Below are positions 18,923-27,699 of a DNA stretch of 64,000 bases, piece by piece. How positions within the stretch are numbered: the first letter of the stretch is position 1; each line of letters starts with the position of its first letter. A program made the position numbers and the translations under genes. The DNA lies in the NCBI RefSeq assembly GCF_003014575.1, contig NZ_PYGF01000003.1, forward strand, positions 124,001 through 188,000. The letters are read 5' to 3'. Below the pieces are notes generated by a model. That model was not told the origin of the DNA and did no database searches. It worked only from the letters and a program-made list of their open reading frames with translations. The stretch is from Cecembia rubra (lineage in GTDB: Bacteria; Bacteroidota; Bacteroidia; Cytophagales; Cyclobacteriaceae).

Positions 18923-19897
18923 TTACTTCTTCCGCTGTATGGTATATCTTACCAAGTCTTCCAAAGATTGTTTGTATACCGAATCAGGATAATCTTTCAA
19001 CAAAAGCAATGCCTCCTCAAAAAACCGATTCATCACTTCTGTCGCATAATCCAATCCTCCTGATTTTTTGACAAATGCTATAACCTCATTGACGGCTTTT
19101 TTGTCCTCGTTTTTATTTCTAATCAGATAAATAATTTTTCTTTTTTCCAGCCAGGATGCATTATTCAAGGCAAATATCAAAGGCAAGGTCATTTTCTTTT
19201 CCTTGATATCTATTCCAAGCGGTTTTCCGATTTCATCCTCTCCATAATCAAAAAGATCATCCTTGATCTGAAAAGCCATTCCTACCTTCTCTCCAAAGAC
19301 CCTCATTTTTTCGATCAATTCTTGGCTTGCTCCGGATGTGGCAGCACCTACTGCGCAGCAGGAGGCAATCAGGCTGGCTGTTTTTTGTCGGATGATGGTA
19401 TAGTAAACATCCTCAGTAATATCCAACTTCCTTGCTTTGGCAATCTGCAGCAATTCCCCCTCAGACATTTCCCTAACGGCATTGGAAACAATCTTAAGCA
19501 GATCAAAATCATTGTTGTCCACACTGAGCAACAAACCCCTTGAGAGCAAATAGTCCCCAACCAGTACTGCTATTTTATTTTTCCAAAGCGCATTAACTGA
19601 AAAAAAGCCTCTCCTGTAATTGGCATCATCCACCACATCATCATGAACAAGAGTAGCAGTATGCAATAGTTCAATTAAAGCTGCCCCCCTGTAAGTGGCC
19701 TCTGTGATTCCTCCACTTACACCAGCCGTCAGAAATACAAACATAGGCCGCATCTGCTTCCCTTTTCTCCTGACAATATAATTGGTAATATGATCGAGAA
19801 GCTTGACCTTACTTTTCATAAAGTCACGGAATTTCTTCTCGAATTCCTCCATCTCAGTCTGGATCGGAGCTTGTATCTGTTTGAGGTCAGGCTTCAT
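18923..19897 (-). CDS. Polyprenyl diphosphate synthase
   Basis: trans-Isoprenyl diphosphate synthase that elongates prenyl chains from IPP, here likely the octaprenyl/heptaprenyl chain for menaquinone. The first Asp-rich motif (HDDVVDDANYRRG), containing the allylic substrate site, and the second (KDDLFDYGEDEIG) are both intact. ATG 19897 gives 324 residues, the family norm; the frame extends to a TTG at 19942. Chain length cannot be read with certainty. It is a single-gene unit between terminator 18772-18812 and the peptide locus. Confidence 0.92.
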   Translation of the reverse strand: MKPDLKQIQAPIQTEMEEFEKKFRDFMKSKVKLLDHITNYIVRRKGKQMRPMFVFLTAGVSGGITEATYRGAALIELLHTATLVHDDVVDDANYRRGFFSVNALWKNKIAVLVGDYLLSRGLLLSVDNNDFDLLKIVSNAVREMSEGELLQIAKARKLDITEDVYYTIIRQKTASLIASCCAVGAATSGASQELIEKMRVFGEKVGMAFQIKDDLFDYGEDEIGKPLGIDIKEKKMTLPLIFALNNASWLEKRKIIYLIRNKNEDKKAVNEVIAFVKKSGGLDYATEVMNRFFEEALLLLKDYPDSVYKQSLEDLVRYTIQRKK

Positions 19898-20126
19898 AAA
19901 ACAATTGTGCTGCAATAATACGATGGATTCACAGTAGGACAAAACCCCTGTTACAATAAATAACCAAAAAAAGGATGGCAGCCATTATTTTGAGCTATAT
20001 AGGAGTATTTTGAGTCTTTTTCAATTAAATATGATTACCTCACAAAAATCACTCGAATTTTCTTTGAACAAACTAATAAGGTATCGTAGTGAACTGACTA
20101 TTAATTTTTATTACTAAAAATTTGTG

Positions 20127-20150
20127 AATAATAATAATAATAATAATAAT
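20127..20150. repeat. (AAT)8 simple sequence repeat
   Basis: Eight uninterrupted AAT units end one base before the TTG that could be the -33 element of the next gene. A tract like this can change length by slippage; because its unit is three bases and it is upstream of the promoter, the effect would be on promoter strength, not reading frame. Confidence 0.9.
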
Positions 20151-20151
20151 A

Positions 20152-20183
20152 TTGTACATGCTTTCAAGTGAAAGGAAACTTTG
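20152..20183 (+). promoter_or_regulatory. Candidate promoter of the small-peptide gene
   Basis: TTG (20152-20154), a 21-bp spacer and AAACTTTG (20176-20183) match the Bacteroidota promoter TTG-N19-21-TAnnTTTG with one mismatch. Transcription would start about 30 bp before the ATG at 20221. The (AAT)8 tract abuts its upstream edge. Confidence 0.35.
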
Positions 20184-20220
20184 GCCGGAGTTTTTTTTCT
20201 ATTACTAAATTATCAAAGAA

Positions 20221-20430
20221 ATGAAAAATTTAAGAATGATTCTAATTGTTTTAGGAATGATGTTCCTATTCCCTTATTCCTCTCAAACCTTTGCCTTCGG
20301 AGGTGAAGGTGATGCAGTTCAAGGATATGAAAAAGAGGAGCATGAATGCCCTGATTCAGGGTTGGAAACTCATCGATGTAGATGGAACGATGCCGCCTCA
20401 TGCGATGTCTCCGGACAAATCCCCTGTTAA
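20221..20430 (+). CDS. Small secreted Cys-rich peptide precursor
   Basis: A 69-residue protein with a signal peptide (hydrophobic core about 6-18, likely cut after TFA at 25), leaving a ~44-residue acidic peptide. The mature part has four cysteines (in HECPDSG, HRCRW, SCDV and the last residue), enough for two disulfides. It is followed, through a hairpin, by a 6-bladed beta-propeller lipoprotein. In Bacteroidota, small secreted peptides such as the NVEALA family are often encoded beside such propellers; this one has the layout but not that motif, so membership is only suggested. No function is assigned. Confidence 0.65.
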   Translation: MKNLRMILIVLGMMFLFPYSSQTFAFGGEGDAVQGYEKEEHECPDSGLETHRCRWNDAASCDVSGQIPC

Positions 20431-20439
20431 TTTGGTAGA

Positions 20440-20467
20440 AAAGCTACTTCCACTTGGGAGTAGCTTT
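20440..20467 (+). terminator. Hairpin between peptide and lipoprotein genes
   Basis: A 12-bp stem with one G-T pair (AAAGCTACTTCC / GGGAGTAGCTTT, loop ACTT) is followed by CCTCTTTTC. It lies 9 bp after the peptide stop and 45 bp before the lipoprotein ATG. It could terminate part of the transcripts so that the peptide is made in excess over the lipoprotein. Confidence 0.6.
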
Positions 20468-20511
20468 CCTCTTTTCAAAAACCAATCTTTATTAGAAAAT
20501 TATTGTTTTTC

Positions 20512-21669
20512 ATGAAACGTTTATTTATTCTACTAGTTCTTATTGCATGTTTCAGTTGTAGCCAAAAGGAAATGCAAAAGGAAGGTAAAAAGGTCATCAA
20601 AGTTTCGTTGGACAATTCTACCCGGGGGAAATTTTCCGACAAGTTTGAATCGATTGAGTATATTTTGCTCAATGCACCCGATAGCACCCCCTTGGTCGGT
20701 GCATATAATTTTCACTTCACCGATGATCTTATTTATGTCAGGGATATGGATCTTAACAATGTGATGGTGTTTGACCAAAAAGGCAACCTTAAAAAAGTGA
20801 TTGGTTCAAGAGGTGAAGGTCCCGGAGAGTTTATCCAAATTGATGAATTTCAGGTGACTGATAATCAACTTTACGTCCAGGACACTTATTTATACAAAAA
20901 CCTGATATATGATCTGGATGGAAATTTTATCTCCGAAGCAAGGAATGAACTCAACAATGTATCTTTTTACCACCACAAAGACTATTCTTTGTACTTCTTG
21001 GGATACTACCCTGACAACGGTAAATATGGATTTTTAAGAAAAGACAACCAAGATGGGAATGTGCAGGGCTTTTATGAAATCCCCGATGAAATTATGGGAT
21101 TGGGCAGGTTTGCTTCTGCCAATGGATTTATTCAGGACACCTACAATGATAGGCTTTACATTAGTCTGCCCTATATCCCGGAAGTCCTTCAATGGGACAA
21201 GGCAACTGGAATAATCACCAATCACCTGGTTTTTGATTTTGGAAAATACAATATGACTCCCAAAGAGAAAGAATTGACTGGTTCAAAAAAACAAGAGGTT
21301 CTTTTTAGAGATAATTTGGTTGAGAAGGTTAAATTATTTGTCCCATTCCAAAATGGATATTTTGCTCATTTAAGACAAGGAGAATCAACCGACCATTTTA
21401 TTTTTCTTGATAAGGAGTTTAGCATTATTTACCAGGCTTATGATCTCCAAAATGACCTTGACGGCATAAGTTTCAAATTCCCTTGGACTTTTACCCACGA
21501 CAGTATTGTTTTTCTTATCAGATCCAGTAGATTTTACAATTCCTATTTGGAGGAGTATTCCGGAAAAAAAATAGAAGTTAAAAAGGATAGCGTACATGAT
21601 TTTTTTCAGCAATTCAAACATGAACTAAAAGAGGATAAATGGGTTTTAGCCAAGTTAAAACTAAAATAA
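20512..21669 (+). CDS. 6-bladed beta-propeller lipoprotein (PF17170-like)
   Basis: A 385-residue predicted lipoprotein: short basic start, hydrophobic core and lipobox LIAC (Cys13). The rest is repeating strands of NHL/6-bladed-propeller type, with the recognisable VMVFDQKGNLKKVIGSRGEGPGEF segment that marks this Bacteroidota family. ATG 20512 is used; an in-frame TTG at 20503 is less likely. A paralogue is at 31270-32340. Such proteins face the periplasm or surface and are thought to bind ligands; the pairing with a secreted peptide gene suggests, but does not prove, a peptide-related role. Confidence 0.85.
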   Translation: MKRLFILLVLIACFSCSQKEMQKEGKKVIKVSLDNSTRGKFSDKFESIEYILLNAPDSTPLVGAYNFHFTDDLIYVRDMDLNNVMVFDQKGNLKKVIGSRGEGPGEFIQIDEFQVTDNQLYVQDTYLYKNLIYDLDGNFISEARNELNNVSFYHHKDYSLYFLGYYPDNGKYGFLRKDNQDGNVQGFYEIPDEIMGLGRFASANGFIQDTYNDRLYISLPYIPEVLQWDKATGIITNHLVFDFGKYNMTPKEKELTGSKKQEVLFRDNLVEKVKLFVPFQNGYFAHLRQGESTDHFIFLDKEFSIIYQAYDLQNDLDGISFKFPWTFTHDSIVFLIRSSRFYNSYLEEYSGKKIEVKKDSVHDFFQQFKHELKEDKWVLAKLKLK

Positions 21670-21770
21670 CTTCATTCATCCCTTTACTAATATTAAGTTT
21701 AATAATGATGTTTTATGGATGCCACAATTTTCTACATTTAATAAAAAACAACCTTAAACCCAATTTTTTC

Positions 21771-21778
21771 TATCTTTG
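21771..21778 (+). promoter_or_regulatory. -7 promoter element before the acyltransferase
   Basis: TATCTTTG matches TAnnTTTG perfectly. Transcription would start near 21785, giving a leader of ~20 bases before the TTG start at 21803, which supports that start. No TTG -33 box is visible at the expected spacing. Confidence 0.5.
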
Positions 21779-21802
21779 TTTTTTATGTAACCTGGAAAAC
21801 TC

Positions 21803-23500
21803 TTGGCAGAAAATTATATCAAGCATAAATATGATCCGATTCTTCCAAAGAAGGATGAATGGCCTGTTGTCAAACTGAGCAAAAGCAGAAAGGACTTTAT
21901 CAAAAGGGTAGCTGAAGCCAGCAAGAGATCTGTTCTGCAAATCACAGGGGACAATATAGACCTGTTGAAAGAAGAGTTGGAAACAACACTTTACAGGGAA
22001 AAACTAAGGATAAAGCAAAATCCTTGGGATGTGGATCCCGATGATGAAAAGGATTTTTGGAGAAAAGTAAAATCCAGTCTTGTTCAGATAAGTGCTGACA
22101 CCAATACCACCAAAACCCAAAAAAAGAAAAAATACCTTGAGATCTTGGATGATATTACCATGCGCTATTCTGAGGAAATAGCGAGTAACTTTATCCATTC
22201 CCATTATAAAGTTACCCGGAGGATAGTCACATTTGGCTTTGCACGTCTTTTGAATGCTGCCAGGGTAAAAGGATTCAGGTCAATATTCAGCAATCAGTAT
22301 ACCCTACAGGATAAAATCCAGATTGTAGGAGAAACAGATCAAATCAGGGAATTGGCTTCAAAAGGTACCATAGTGATGGTTCCTACTCATTTTTCCAATC
22401 TGGACAGTATTCTGATAGGTTGGGTAATTTCAGTATTGGGTTTGCCTCCCTTTATATATGGTGCAGGCCTAAACCTATTCAATATCGGAATCTTCGCCTA
22501 TTTCATGAATGCTTTGGGTGCCTATAAAGTGGACAGGAGGAAGAAGAACCTTCTTTATCTGGAGACACTAAAAACCTATTCTTCTGAAGCCATTCAAGCT
22601 GGGGTACATAGCCTTTTCTTTCCTGGTGGAACTCGCTCAAGGAGTGGAATGATCGAAAAGAAACTGAAACTGGGTTTATTAAGCACTGCAGTGGAAGCGC
22701 AAAGGGCCAACTATCAGAAAACAAAAAATGAAATGGGGGGGAAAGTATTCATTGTTCCTGTGACCATCAATTACCATTTTGTTTTGGAAGCCCCAAGCTT
22801 GATCCAGGAATACCTTTCAATGACTGGCCAGGAGCGGTATTACAAAGAAAGGGATGAGTTTTCTACCTCTTATAAAATTTCAAAATTCCTGGTCAAATTC
22901 TTTACAAAAGGTTCTGACATATCGGTCACTATCGGTAAAGCCATGGATGTCATGGGCAATTATGTGGACAATGCAGGAAACAGTTTTGACAGGCATGGCA
23001 GAAAAATAAATACCAGAGATTATTTCATTTCCAACGGTATAGTCACAGTGGATACCCAAAGAGAGGAAGAATACACCCATCACCTGGGTAGAAGAATAGT
23101 GGAAGAATTCCATTTGAACAACAGGGTATTCAGCTCCCACCTGGTGGCCTTTACAGCTTTCCAAATGATCAAGAGAGGAAATAAAAAGCTTGATCTGTAC
23201 AACTTATTGAGACTGCCTGAAGAAGATATCTTTATTGTATATGTCGAATTTAAAGAAGCATGCCAGAGGGTATTGGATAAAATTTTTGATCTCGAAGCCG
23301 AGGGTAGGCTTCAGGTCGCCCCGCATTTACGGCAGGACATAGACAGCATTATCAGCCATGGCTTGGACAATGTCGGTATGTATCATGCCAAAAGACCATT
23401 AATCAAAAACAAAAATGGCAACATTGAAACCCAGGATTTATCGGTTTTATATTTTTACCACAACAGATTGATAGGATATGACCTCGAAAAACTCTTCTAA
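21803..23500 (+). CDS. Glycerol-3-phosphate acyltransferase-like protein
   Basis: A 565-residue acyltransferase of the PlsB/PlsC (LPLAT) superfamily, probably making lysophosphatidic or phosphatidic acid at the inner membrane. The catalytic HX4D motif (PTHFSNLDS), the FPGGTRSRSG block and the VPVTINYHFV block follow one another in the family order. The N-terminal ~130 residues are highly charged. The start is TTG: no in-frame ATG exists before residue ~117, and the peptide LAENYIKHKYDPILPKKDEW directly after the TTG looks like a conserved N-terminus. The end overlaps gpsA by 23 bp, tying it to glycerol-3-phosphate supply. Confidence 0.88.
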   Translation: MAENYIKHKYDPILPKKDEWPVVKLSKSRKDFIKRVAEASKRSVLQITGDNIDLLKEELETTLYREKLRIKQNPWDVDPDDEKDFWRKVKSSLVQISADTNTTKTQKKKKYLEILDDITMRYSEEIASNFIHSHYKVTRRIVTFGFARLLNAARVKGFRSIFSNQYTLQDKIQIVGETDQIRELASKGTIVMVPTHFSNLDSILIGWVISVLGLPPFIYGAGLNLFNIGIFAYFMNALGAYKVDRRKKNLLYLETLKTYSSEAIQAGVHSLFFPGGTRSRSGMIEKKLKLGLLSTAVEAQRANYQKTKNEMGGKVFIVPVTINYHFVLEAPSLIQEYLSMTGQERYYKERDEFSTSYKISKFLVKFFTKGSDISVTIGKAMDVMGNYVDNAGNSFDRHGRKINTRDYFISNGIVTVDTQREEEYTHHLGRRIVEEFHLNNRVFSSHLVAFTAFQMIKRGNKKLDLYNLLRLPEEDIFIVYVEFKEACQRVLDKIFDLEAEGRLQVAPHLRQDIDSIISHGLDNVGMYHAKRPLIKNKNGNIETQDLSVLYFYHNRLIGYDLEKLF

Positions 23501-24536
23501 AGAAAAATCCATTGGGGTAGTGGGCATGGGGAGTTTTGGGACTGCCATTGCCAATATTTTGGCGGAGAAGAGCAATGTGATAGCCTTCGCCAGAAGGGCT
23601 GAAGTAGTAGATGAAATCAACCAAAAACATGAGGTTGATGGACTGCCTATTCACCCAGGAATTATAGGGACTATCGATCCTGAGTTTCTGTGCAGATCTT
23701 GTGACACCATTTTTTTCATGATTCCTTCTGCAGCATTTCAGGAAGTTATCCGTTCGTTTTCACCTTACCTTTATCCATATCACCTGGTTATTCACGGAAC
23801 TAAAGGACTATGCCTAGACCTTCCTGAAGGACAAAAATTAGAGGACTTGGGTAAAATCACCCGTGAAAATATACTGACCATGAGTGAGGTAATTCTCAAA
23901 GAGACTGTTGCTATACGGGTGGGATGCTTGGCAGGGCCTAATTTGGCCAGGGAATTATACGAAGGTCAGCCAGCTGCAACAGTTGTTGCTAGTAAATATA
24001 ACGAGGTAATATTGGAAGGTCAGAGGTTACTGAGAACAGACAAATTCCAGGTATATGGCAACTCCGATATAGTTGGTGTTGAATTGAGCGGTGTATTGAA
24101 AAACATCATTGCAATAGCAGCCGGAGCCTTAGCTGGAATGGGATTAGGAGAAAATGCAAAAGGGCTATTGATTTCCAGAGGTATGGTTGAGTTGGTTTAT
24201 TTAGGAAACGCACTAGGAGGGAGTGTCAAATCATTTATCGGATTAGCAGGCATAGGTGACCTTGTAGCCACCTGTAATTCAACCTTATCCAGAAATTACA
24301 CTGTGGGATACCGTCTTGCTAAGGGAGAAAAACTGGAGGATATTCAGGCTACCATGGAAGAAGTGGCAGAAGGTATCAACACTATCCGTCTAATGAAGGC
24401 ATTTGTTGAAGGCACCGGAATGAGGGCTCCCATCACAGAAAACCTGTACAAGGTATTATTTGAGGACTTGAAAATAGAAGAAGCCCTACAATATCTGATG
24501 AAATACCCCTTCAATGTTGATGTGGATTTTCTTTAA
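23478..24536 (+). CDS. gpsA: Glycerol-3-phosphate dehydrogenase [NAD(P)+]
   Basis: Reduces dihydroxyacetone phosphate to sn-glycerol-3-phosphate for phospholipids. The Rossmann loop GVVGMGSFGTAIANIL (about 13-28), the LAGPNLARE motif, the catalytic-Lys block LKNIIAIAAG and IGDLVATC are all present; 352 residues is normal. The reading frame begins inside the acyltransferase gene, so the two are translationally coupled; together they supply and acylate glycerol-3-phosphate. Confidence 0.97.
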   Translation: MTSKNSSKEKSIGVVGMGSFGTAIANILAEKSNVIAFARRAEVVDEINQKHEVDGLPIHPGIIGTIDPEFLCRSCDTIFFMIPSAAFQEVIRSFSPYLYPYHLVIHGTKGLCLDLPEGQKLEDLGKITRENILTMSEVILKETVAIRVGCLAGPNLARELYEGQPAATVVASKYNEVILEGQRLLRTDKFQVYGNSDIVGVELSGVLKNIIAIAAGALAGMGLGENAKGLLISRGMVELVYLGNALGGSVKSFIGLAGIGDLVATCNSTLSRNYTVGYRLAKGEKLEDIQATMEEVAEGINTIRLMKAFVEGTGMRAPITENLYKVLFEDLKIEEALQYLMKYPFNVDVDFL

Positions 24537-24653
24537 TAGAGAATTATTCTTCAGGTTATGGAAGTTTTGTAAATTTTAGAGTCATCCGAAAAAATAATGA
24601 AATACTTACCAAGTGTTTAGCACCATTTAGATAATTGCAGCTTTTCTATTCGG

Positions 24654-24693
24654 GGATAATAAATAACTTATAGGCGATATCAAATTATTATCC
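24654..24693 (+). promoter_or_regulatory. Inverted repeat upstream of the permease
   Basis: GGATAATAA (24654-24662) and TTATTATCC (24685-24693) form a perfect 9-bp inverted repeat with a 22-bp spacer, ending 13 bp before the permease ATG. It could be a regulator site or a 5' UTR stem-loop. Confidence 0.35.
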
Positions 24694-24706
24694 TTCATAC
24701 TACCCT

Positions 24707-25993
24707 ATGCTTAAACGCGGTATCCAGAAATGGGATCTGGTATTTTTGATCATCAACTCTGTTATAGGGGCTGGTATTTTTGCCCTGCCCGCCAAAGTAT
24801 TCGCCCTTTCTGGAATTTATTCAATTCTGGCCTTTTTGGCTTGTGCATTGGTCATGATGGTGCTGATCTTGGTTTTTGCAGAAGTAAGTTCCAGGTTTGA
24901 ACAGACAGGAGGACCTTATCTGTATACCCTTAAAGCTTTTGGACCCATTCCCGCATTTGTAATAGGATGGCTCCTGATGCTCACCCGCCTATTTAGCTAT
25001 GCCACTTTGATCAACCTGTTGGTGCTTTACCTTTCCTTCTTCTCAGATGTTTTCAATCAAACAGAAGTCCGGATAGGAATGATTCTATTCATCACTGGCC
25101 TGATTACCTATGTCAATTGGATAGGTGTCAAAAACACAGCAAGGATCAGCAATATTCTTACCGTGGCCAAACTCTTTCCCTTGGCGGTTTTTATTGTAGT
25201 TGGTTTGTTTTTTATCGATTTTGACCTGATTGAACCAGGACCATTACCCAGTTGGGAGGATTTCTCAGCCTCTACCCTCTTGTTGATTTTTGCTTTTGGA
25301 GGGTTTGAAGCAGGCTTGGTCAATAGTGGGGAAATTGTGGAGCCTAAAAAAAATCTGCCTTTTGGACTGATCACGGCAGCGGCCATCATAGCGGGATTTT
25401 ATATCATGATCCAAATTGTTTCTATCGGTACTTTACCGGATCTGGCCAACTCCGATAAGCCTTTAGCCGATGCTGCCACTAGCTTTATGGGTTGGTATGG
25501 GGGAATGTTTATCACCATTGGAGCGGTGATTTCCATCATGGGAACCTTAAATGTACAGATATTGAGTGGCTCAAGGTTGCCTTTTGCTTTGAGCCTGGAA
25601 AATCAATTGCCCAAGTTTTTCGGCAAAGTCCATACGCGATTCGCCACCCCTTTTGTATCTCTTGCCTTTTTTGCATCCTTGGTGGCTTTTGTAGCTATCA
25701 TGTGGGGCTTTATGAGTTCCTTGGCCGTATCCGTGATTTCGCGCTTGATTCTTTATGGGATGGTTTCCGCAGCATTGATAAAACTCCGGAAAACCCAACC
25801 AGAAGGCAATCATTTCAAAATCCCATATGGTAATTATTTGGCCATCACGGGAATTTTAGCTACAATCTGGTTATTGTCCGGAAGTAAGGCTGAAGAAATC
25901 TGGGATACTTTGATCTGGACAGGTTTGGGTTTGGGGATTTTCGCCATTCATAGGATTTTTTCTAAATACAAAAGTCGGCTTGAAGAAAATTAG
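24707..25993 (+). CDS. APC-family amino acid permease
   Basis: A 428-residue cytoplasmic membrane protein with about 12 hydrophobic segments. The first helix has the APC signature SVIGAGIFALPAKVF, with the unwound Gly-rich substrate loop, and the helix 6 region FGGFEAGLVNSGEIVEPKKNLP is also typical. It probably imports or exchanges amino acids using the ion gradient; the substrate cannot be inferred. It stands alone between gpsA and the carbohydrate gene set. Confidence 0.9.
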   Translation: MLKRGIQKWDLVFLIINSVIGAGIFALPAKVFALSGIYSILAFLACALVMMVLILVFAEVSSRFEQTGGPYLYTLKAFGPIPAFVIGWLLMLTRLFSYATLINLLVLYLSFFSDVFNQTEVRIGMILFITGLITYVNWIGVKNTARISNILTVAKLFPLAVFIVVGLFFIDFDLIEPGPLPSWEDFSASTLLLIFAFGGFEAGLVNSGEIVEPKKNLPFGLITAAAIIAGFYIMIQIVSIGTLPDLANSDKPLADAATSFMGWYGGMFITIGAVISIMGTLNVQILSGSRLPFALSLENQLPKFFGKVHTRFATPFVSLAFFASLVAFVAIMWGFMSSLAVSVISRLILYGMVSAALIKLRKTQPEGNHFKIPYGNYLAITGILATIWLLSGSKAEEIWDTLIWTGLGLGIFAIHRIFSKYKSRLEEN

Positions 25994-26034
25994 ATAGGTT
26001 TTTATTAGCTTTAGGTTAAACCTATTGAAAACCT

Positions 26035-27699
26035 ATGAATTACCTCAAAATCTTATTTTTTTTTTACTGCTGGATCATTTCATTTTCTTCACCGGCTCAA
26101 CTTATCAAAAAAGAGCTCAAACAAGGCGGTACATACAAAGCAAAAATATGGGAGATACATGACTTGATTTTAACAGGCAAAGTAAAAGAAAATGAAAACC
26201 CATTTGACATCAAGTTTGGAGCTATTTATACAGGCCCTAATAACCAAGTCATGGATATTCCAGGATTTTATGACGGTAATGGAAAATGGGTCACCCGCTT
26301 TTCTGCCTCCACTATTGGCAATTGGGAATTCGAAACTTATTCATCCAAGCCAGAACTGAGTGGACAAAAAGGAACAATCAGCATCACTGAAAGCTCAGGT
26401 AATTTGAACAGAGGAGCAGCACAAATAGATCCTCAAAATCCTCAGGCATTTATCTATGAAAATGGGGATTCACACTTTTTTTTGGCTTACGAACTGGACT
26501 GGTTATTTGCATTAGATTATGATAATAAAACCGGGATTCCAAGAACTGAAAAAATTTTAGATGATGTGGCGGCAAATGGTTTTAACCATATTGTAATGAA
26601 TGTGTATGCCTATGATGTAGGTTGGAAGGTTGCAGACAATGTACCTGAGGAATATTTTTTTGGCAGACCTGAGTACGGGATTTTTGAAGGCTGCAATGGG
26701 AACCCTGATTTCAGCAGACTAAACCTGGCGCTGTTCCAGCACTTGGACAGGGTATTTGTTGCCATGCAGGGAAGAGGCTTAGATGCCCACCTTATGATCT
26801 ATGTATGGAACAAAAAAGTCAATTGGCCTGAAATGTACAGCAAAGCAGACAACCTTTATTTTGACTATGTGATCAGTAGGTACCAAGCTTTTAACAATAT
26901 TATCTGGGATATTTCAAAAGAAGCCTTGGATTATGGCCGTTGTGATATTCCTTATCTTCATGAACGCATTAGCAGGGTAAGGTCAAAGGATGCCTTTAAA
27001 AGATTGCTTACTGTACATGACTATGAATACAACTCCAGGCATGAGGACAAAGTTGATTTTGTTTCCATTCAAAGCTGGCGCCCGAATCTATATTCTCTGA
27101 TGCTTCAAGGTAGGCAGTTTCATAGCAAACCAGTTGTGAATATTGAGCATGGAGGCTATGAAGAAGGACCATTTGGTTCCTTTGTGGGTAATTATACCAA
27201 TGCAGAAACCTGCTTGGAAAGGACTTATGAATGCATTTTCGCGGGAGTTTATGGTTCTTATTATTGGCAGAATTCAGCCTGGAACATCGTTATTTGGGAT
27301 GCATTGGATGAAAATAAGGGTTTTGATGCCCCTCGTTATGATTATTATAAACATTTGGCAGCACTCTTCGGAAAATTTAATTTCAATGAATTTAAGCCAT
27401 CAGTTCCTAAGTTGACTACTAATGACAAGGGAGGCTATGATAACCTGGCGACCAACGGATTTGGATTATATGATGAAAAAGGCAATTACCTGATGCTTAT
27501 TCCTAAAGAGACCGAAAGGACCAATGTCATCATTCCAAAGCCTGAAAGTGGCAAAATAAAGGTCAGTTGGATGAATCCCTTTACGGGAGAATTCTTTGAT
27601 ATGGGAGTCAGGGAATGGACTGGCTGGATGGAAATGATCAGTCCCTGGCAGTATGAAATGAGTGTTCTGATTATCGAAAACCAAAAACAGGAAAAATGA
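26035..27699 (+). CDS. DUF5060/apiosidase-like glycoside hydrolase
   Basis: A secreted 554-residue protein: signal peptide (cut after about residue 22, SSPAQ), N-terminal beta-sandwich resembling DUF5060 (about 40-115, ending WEFETYSSKPELSG), a TIM-barrel like the DUF4038 apiosidase family (about 125-440), and a C-terminal beta domain resembling PF12904 (about 470-550, SGKIKVSWMNPFTGEFFDMG). GH140 apiosidases act on rhamnogalacturonan II; whether this one does is unknown. Possible acidic catalytic residues include the Asp/Glu of WDISKEALD and NIEHGGYEEG. It overlaps the next gene by 4 bp. Confidence 0.82.
   Translation: MNYLKILFFFYCWIISFSSPAQLIKKELKQGGTYKAKIWEIHDLILTGKVKENENPFDIKFGAIYTGPNNQVMDIPGFYDGNGKWVTRFSASTIGNWEFETYSSKPELSGQKGTISITESSGNLNRGAAQIDPQNPQAFIYENGDSHFFLAYELDWLFALDYDNKTGIPRTEKILDDVAANGFNHIVMNVYAYDVGWKVADNVPEEYFFGRPEYGIFEGCNGNPDFSRLNLALFQHLDRVFVAMQGRGLDAHLMIYVWNKKVNWPEMYSKADNLYFDYVISRYQAFNNIIWDISKEALDYGRCDIPYLHERISRVRSKDAFKRLLTVHDYEYNSRHEDKVDFVSIQSWRPNLYSLMLQGRQFHSKPVVNIEHGGYEEGPFGSFVGNYTNAETCLERTYECIFAGVYGSYYWQNSAWNIVIWDALDENKGFDAPRYDYYKHLAALFGKFNFNEFKPSVPKLTTNDKGGYDNLATNGFGLYDEKGNYLMLIPKETERTNVIIPKPESGKIKVSWMNPFTGEFFDMGVREWTGWMEMISPWQYEMSVLIIENQKQEK

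Larger units (their letters stand above)
19898..20220. other. Intergenic region with trinucleotide repeat
   Basis: A 323-bp AT-rich spacer between the divergent polyprenyl synthase and the small-peptide gene. Its only clear structure is the (AAT)8 array at 20127-20150 and the weak promoter just after it. No open reading frame in it looks real. Confidence 0.6.

Noticed and set aside
20291-20515. Alternative frame over the secreted peptide gene
   Set aside because: No signal peptide, runs through the hairpin; the 20221-20430 frame is more protein-like.
21639-21878. 79-codon frame between the beta-propeller lipoprotein and the acyltransferase
   Set aside because: Overlaps both real genes and spans a promoter; its hydrophobic start is probably chance from T-rich DNA.
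25994-26025. ATAGGTTT ... AAACCTAT inverted repeat after the permease as a terminator
   Set aside because: 16-base loop, weak A/T stem and no T-run; could be chance in a 41-bp gap.
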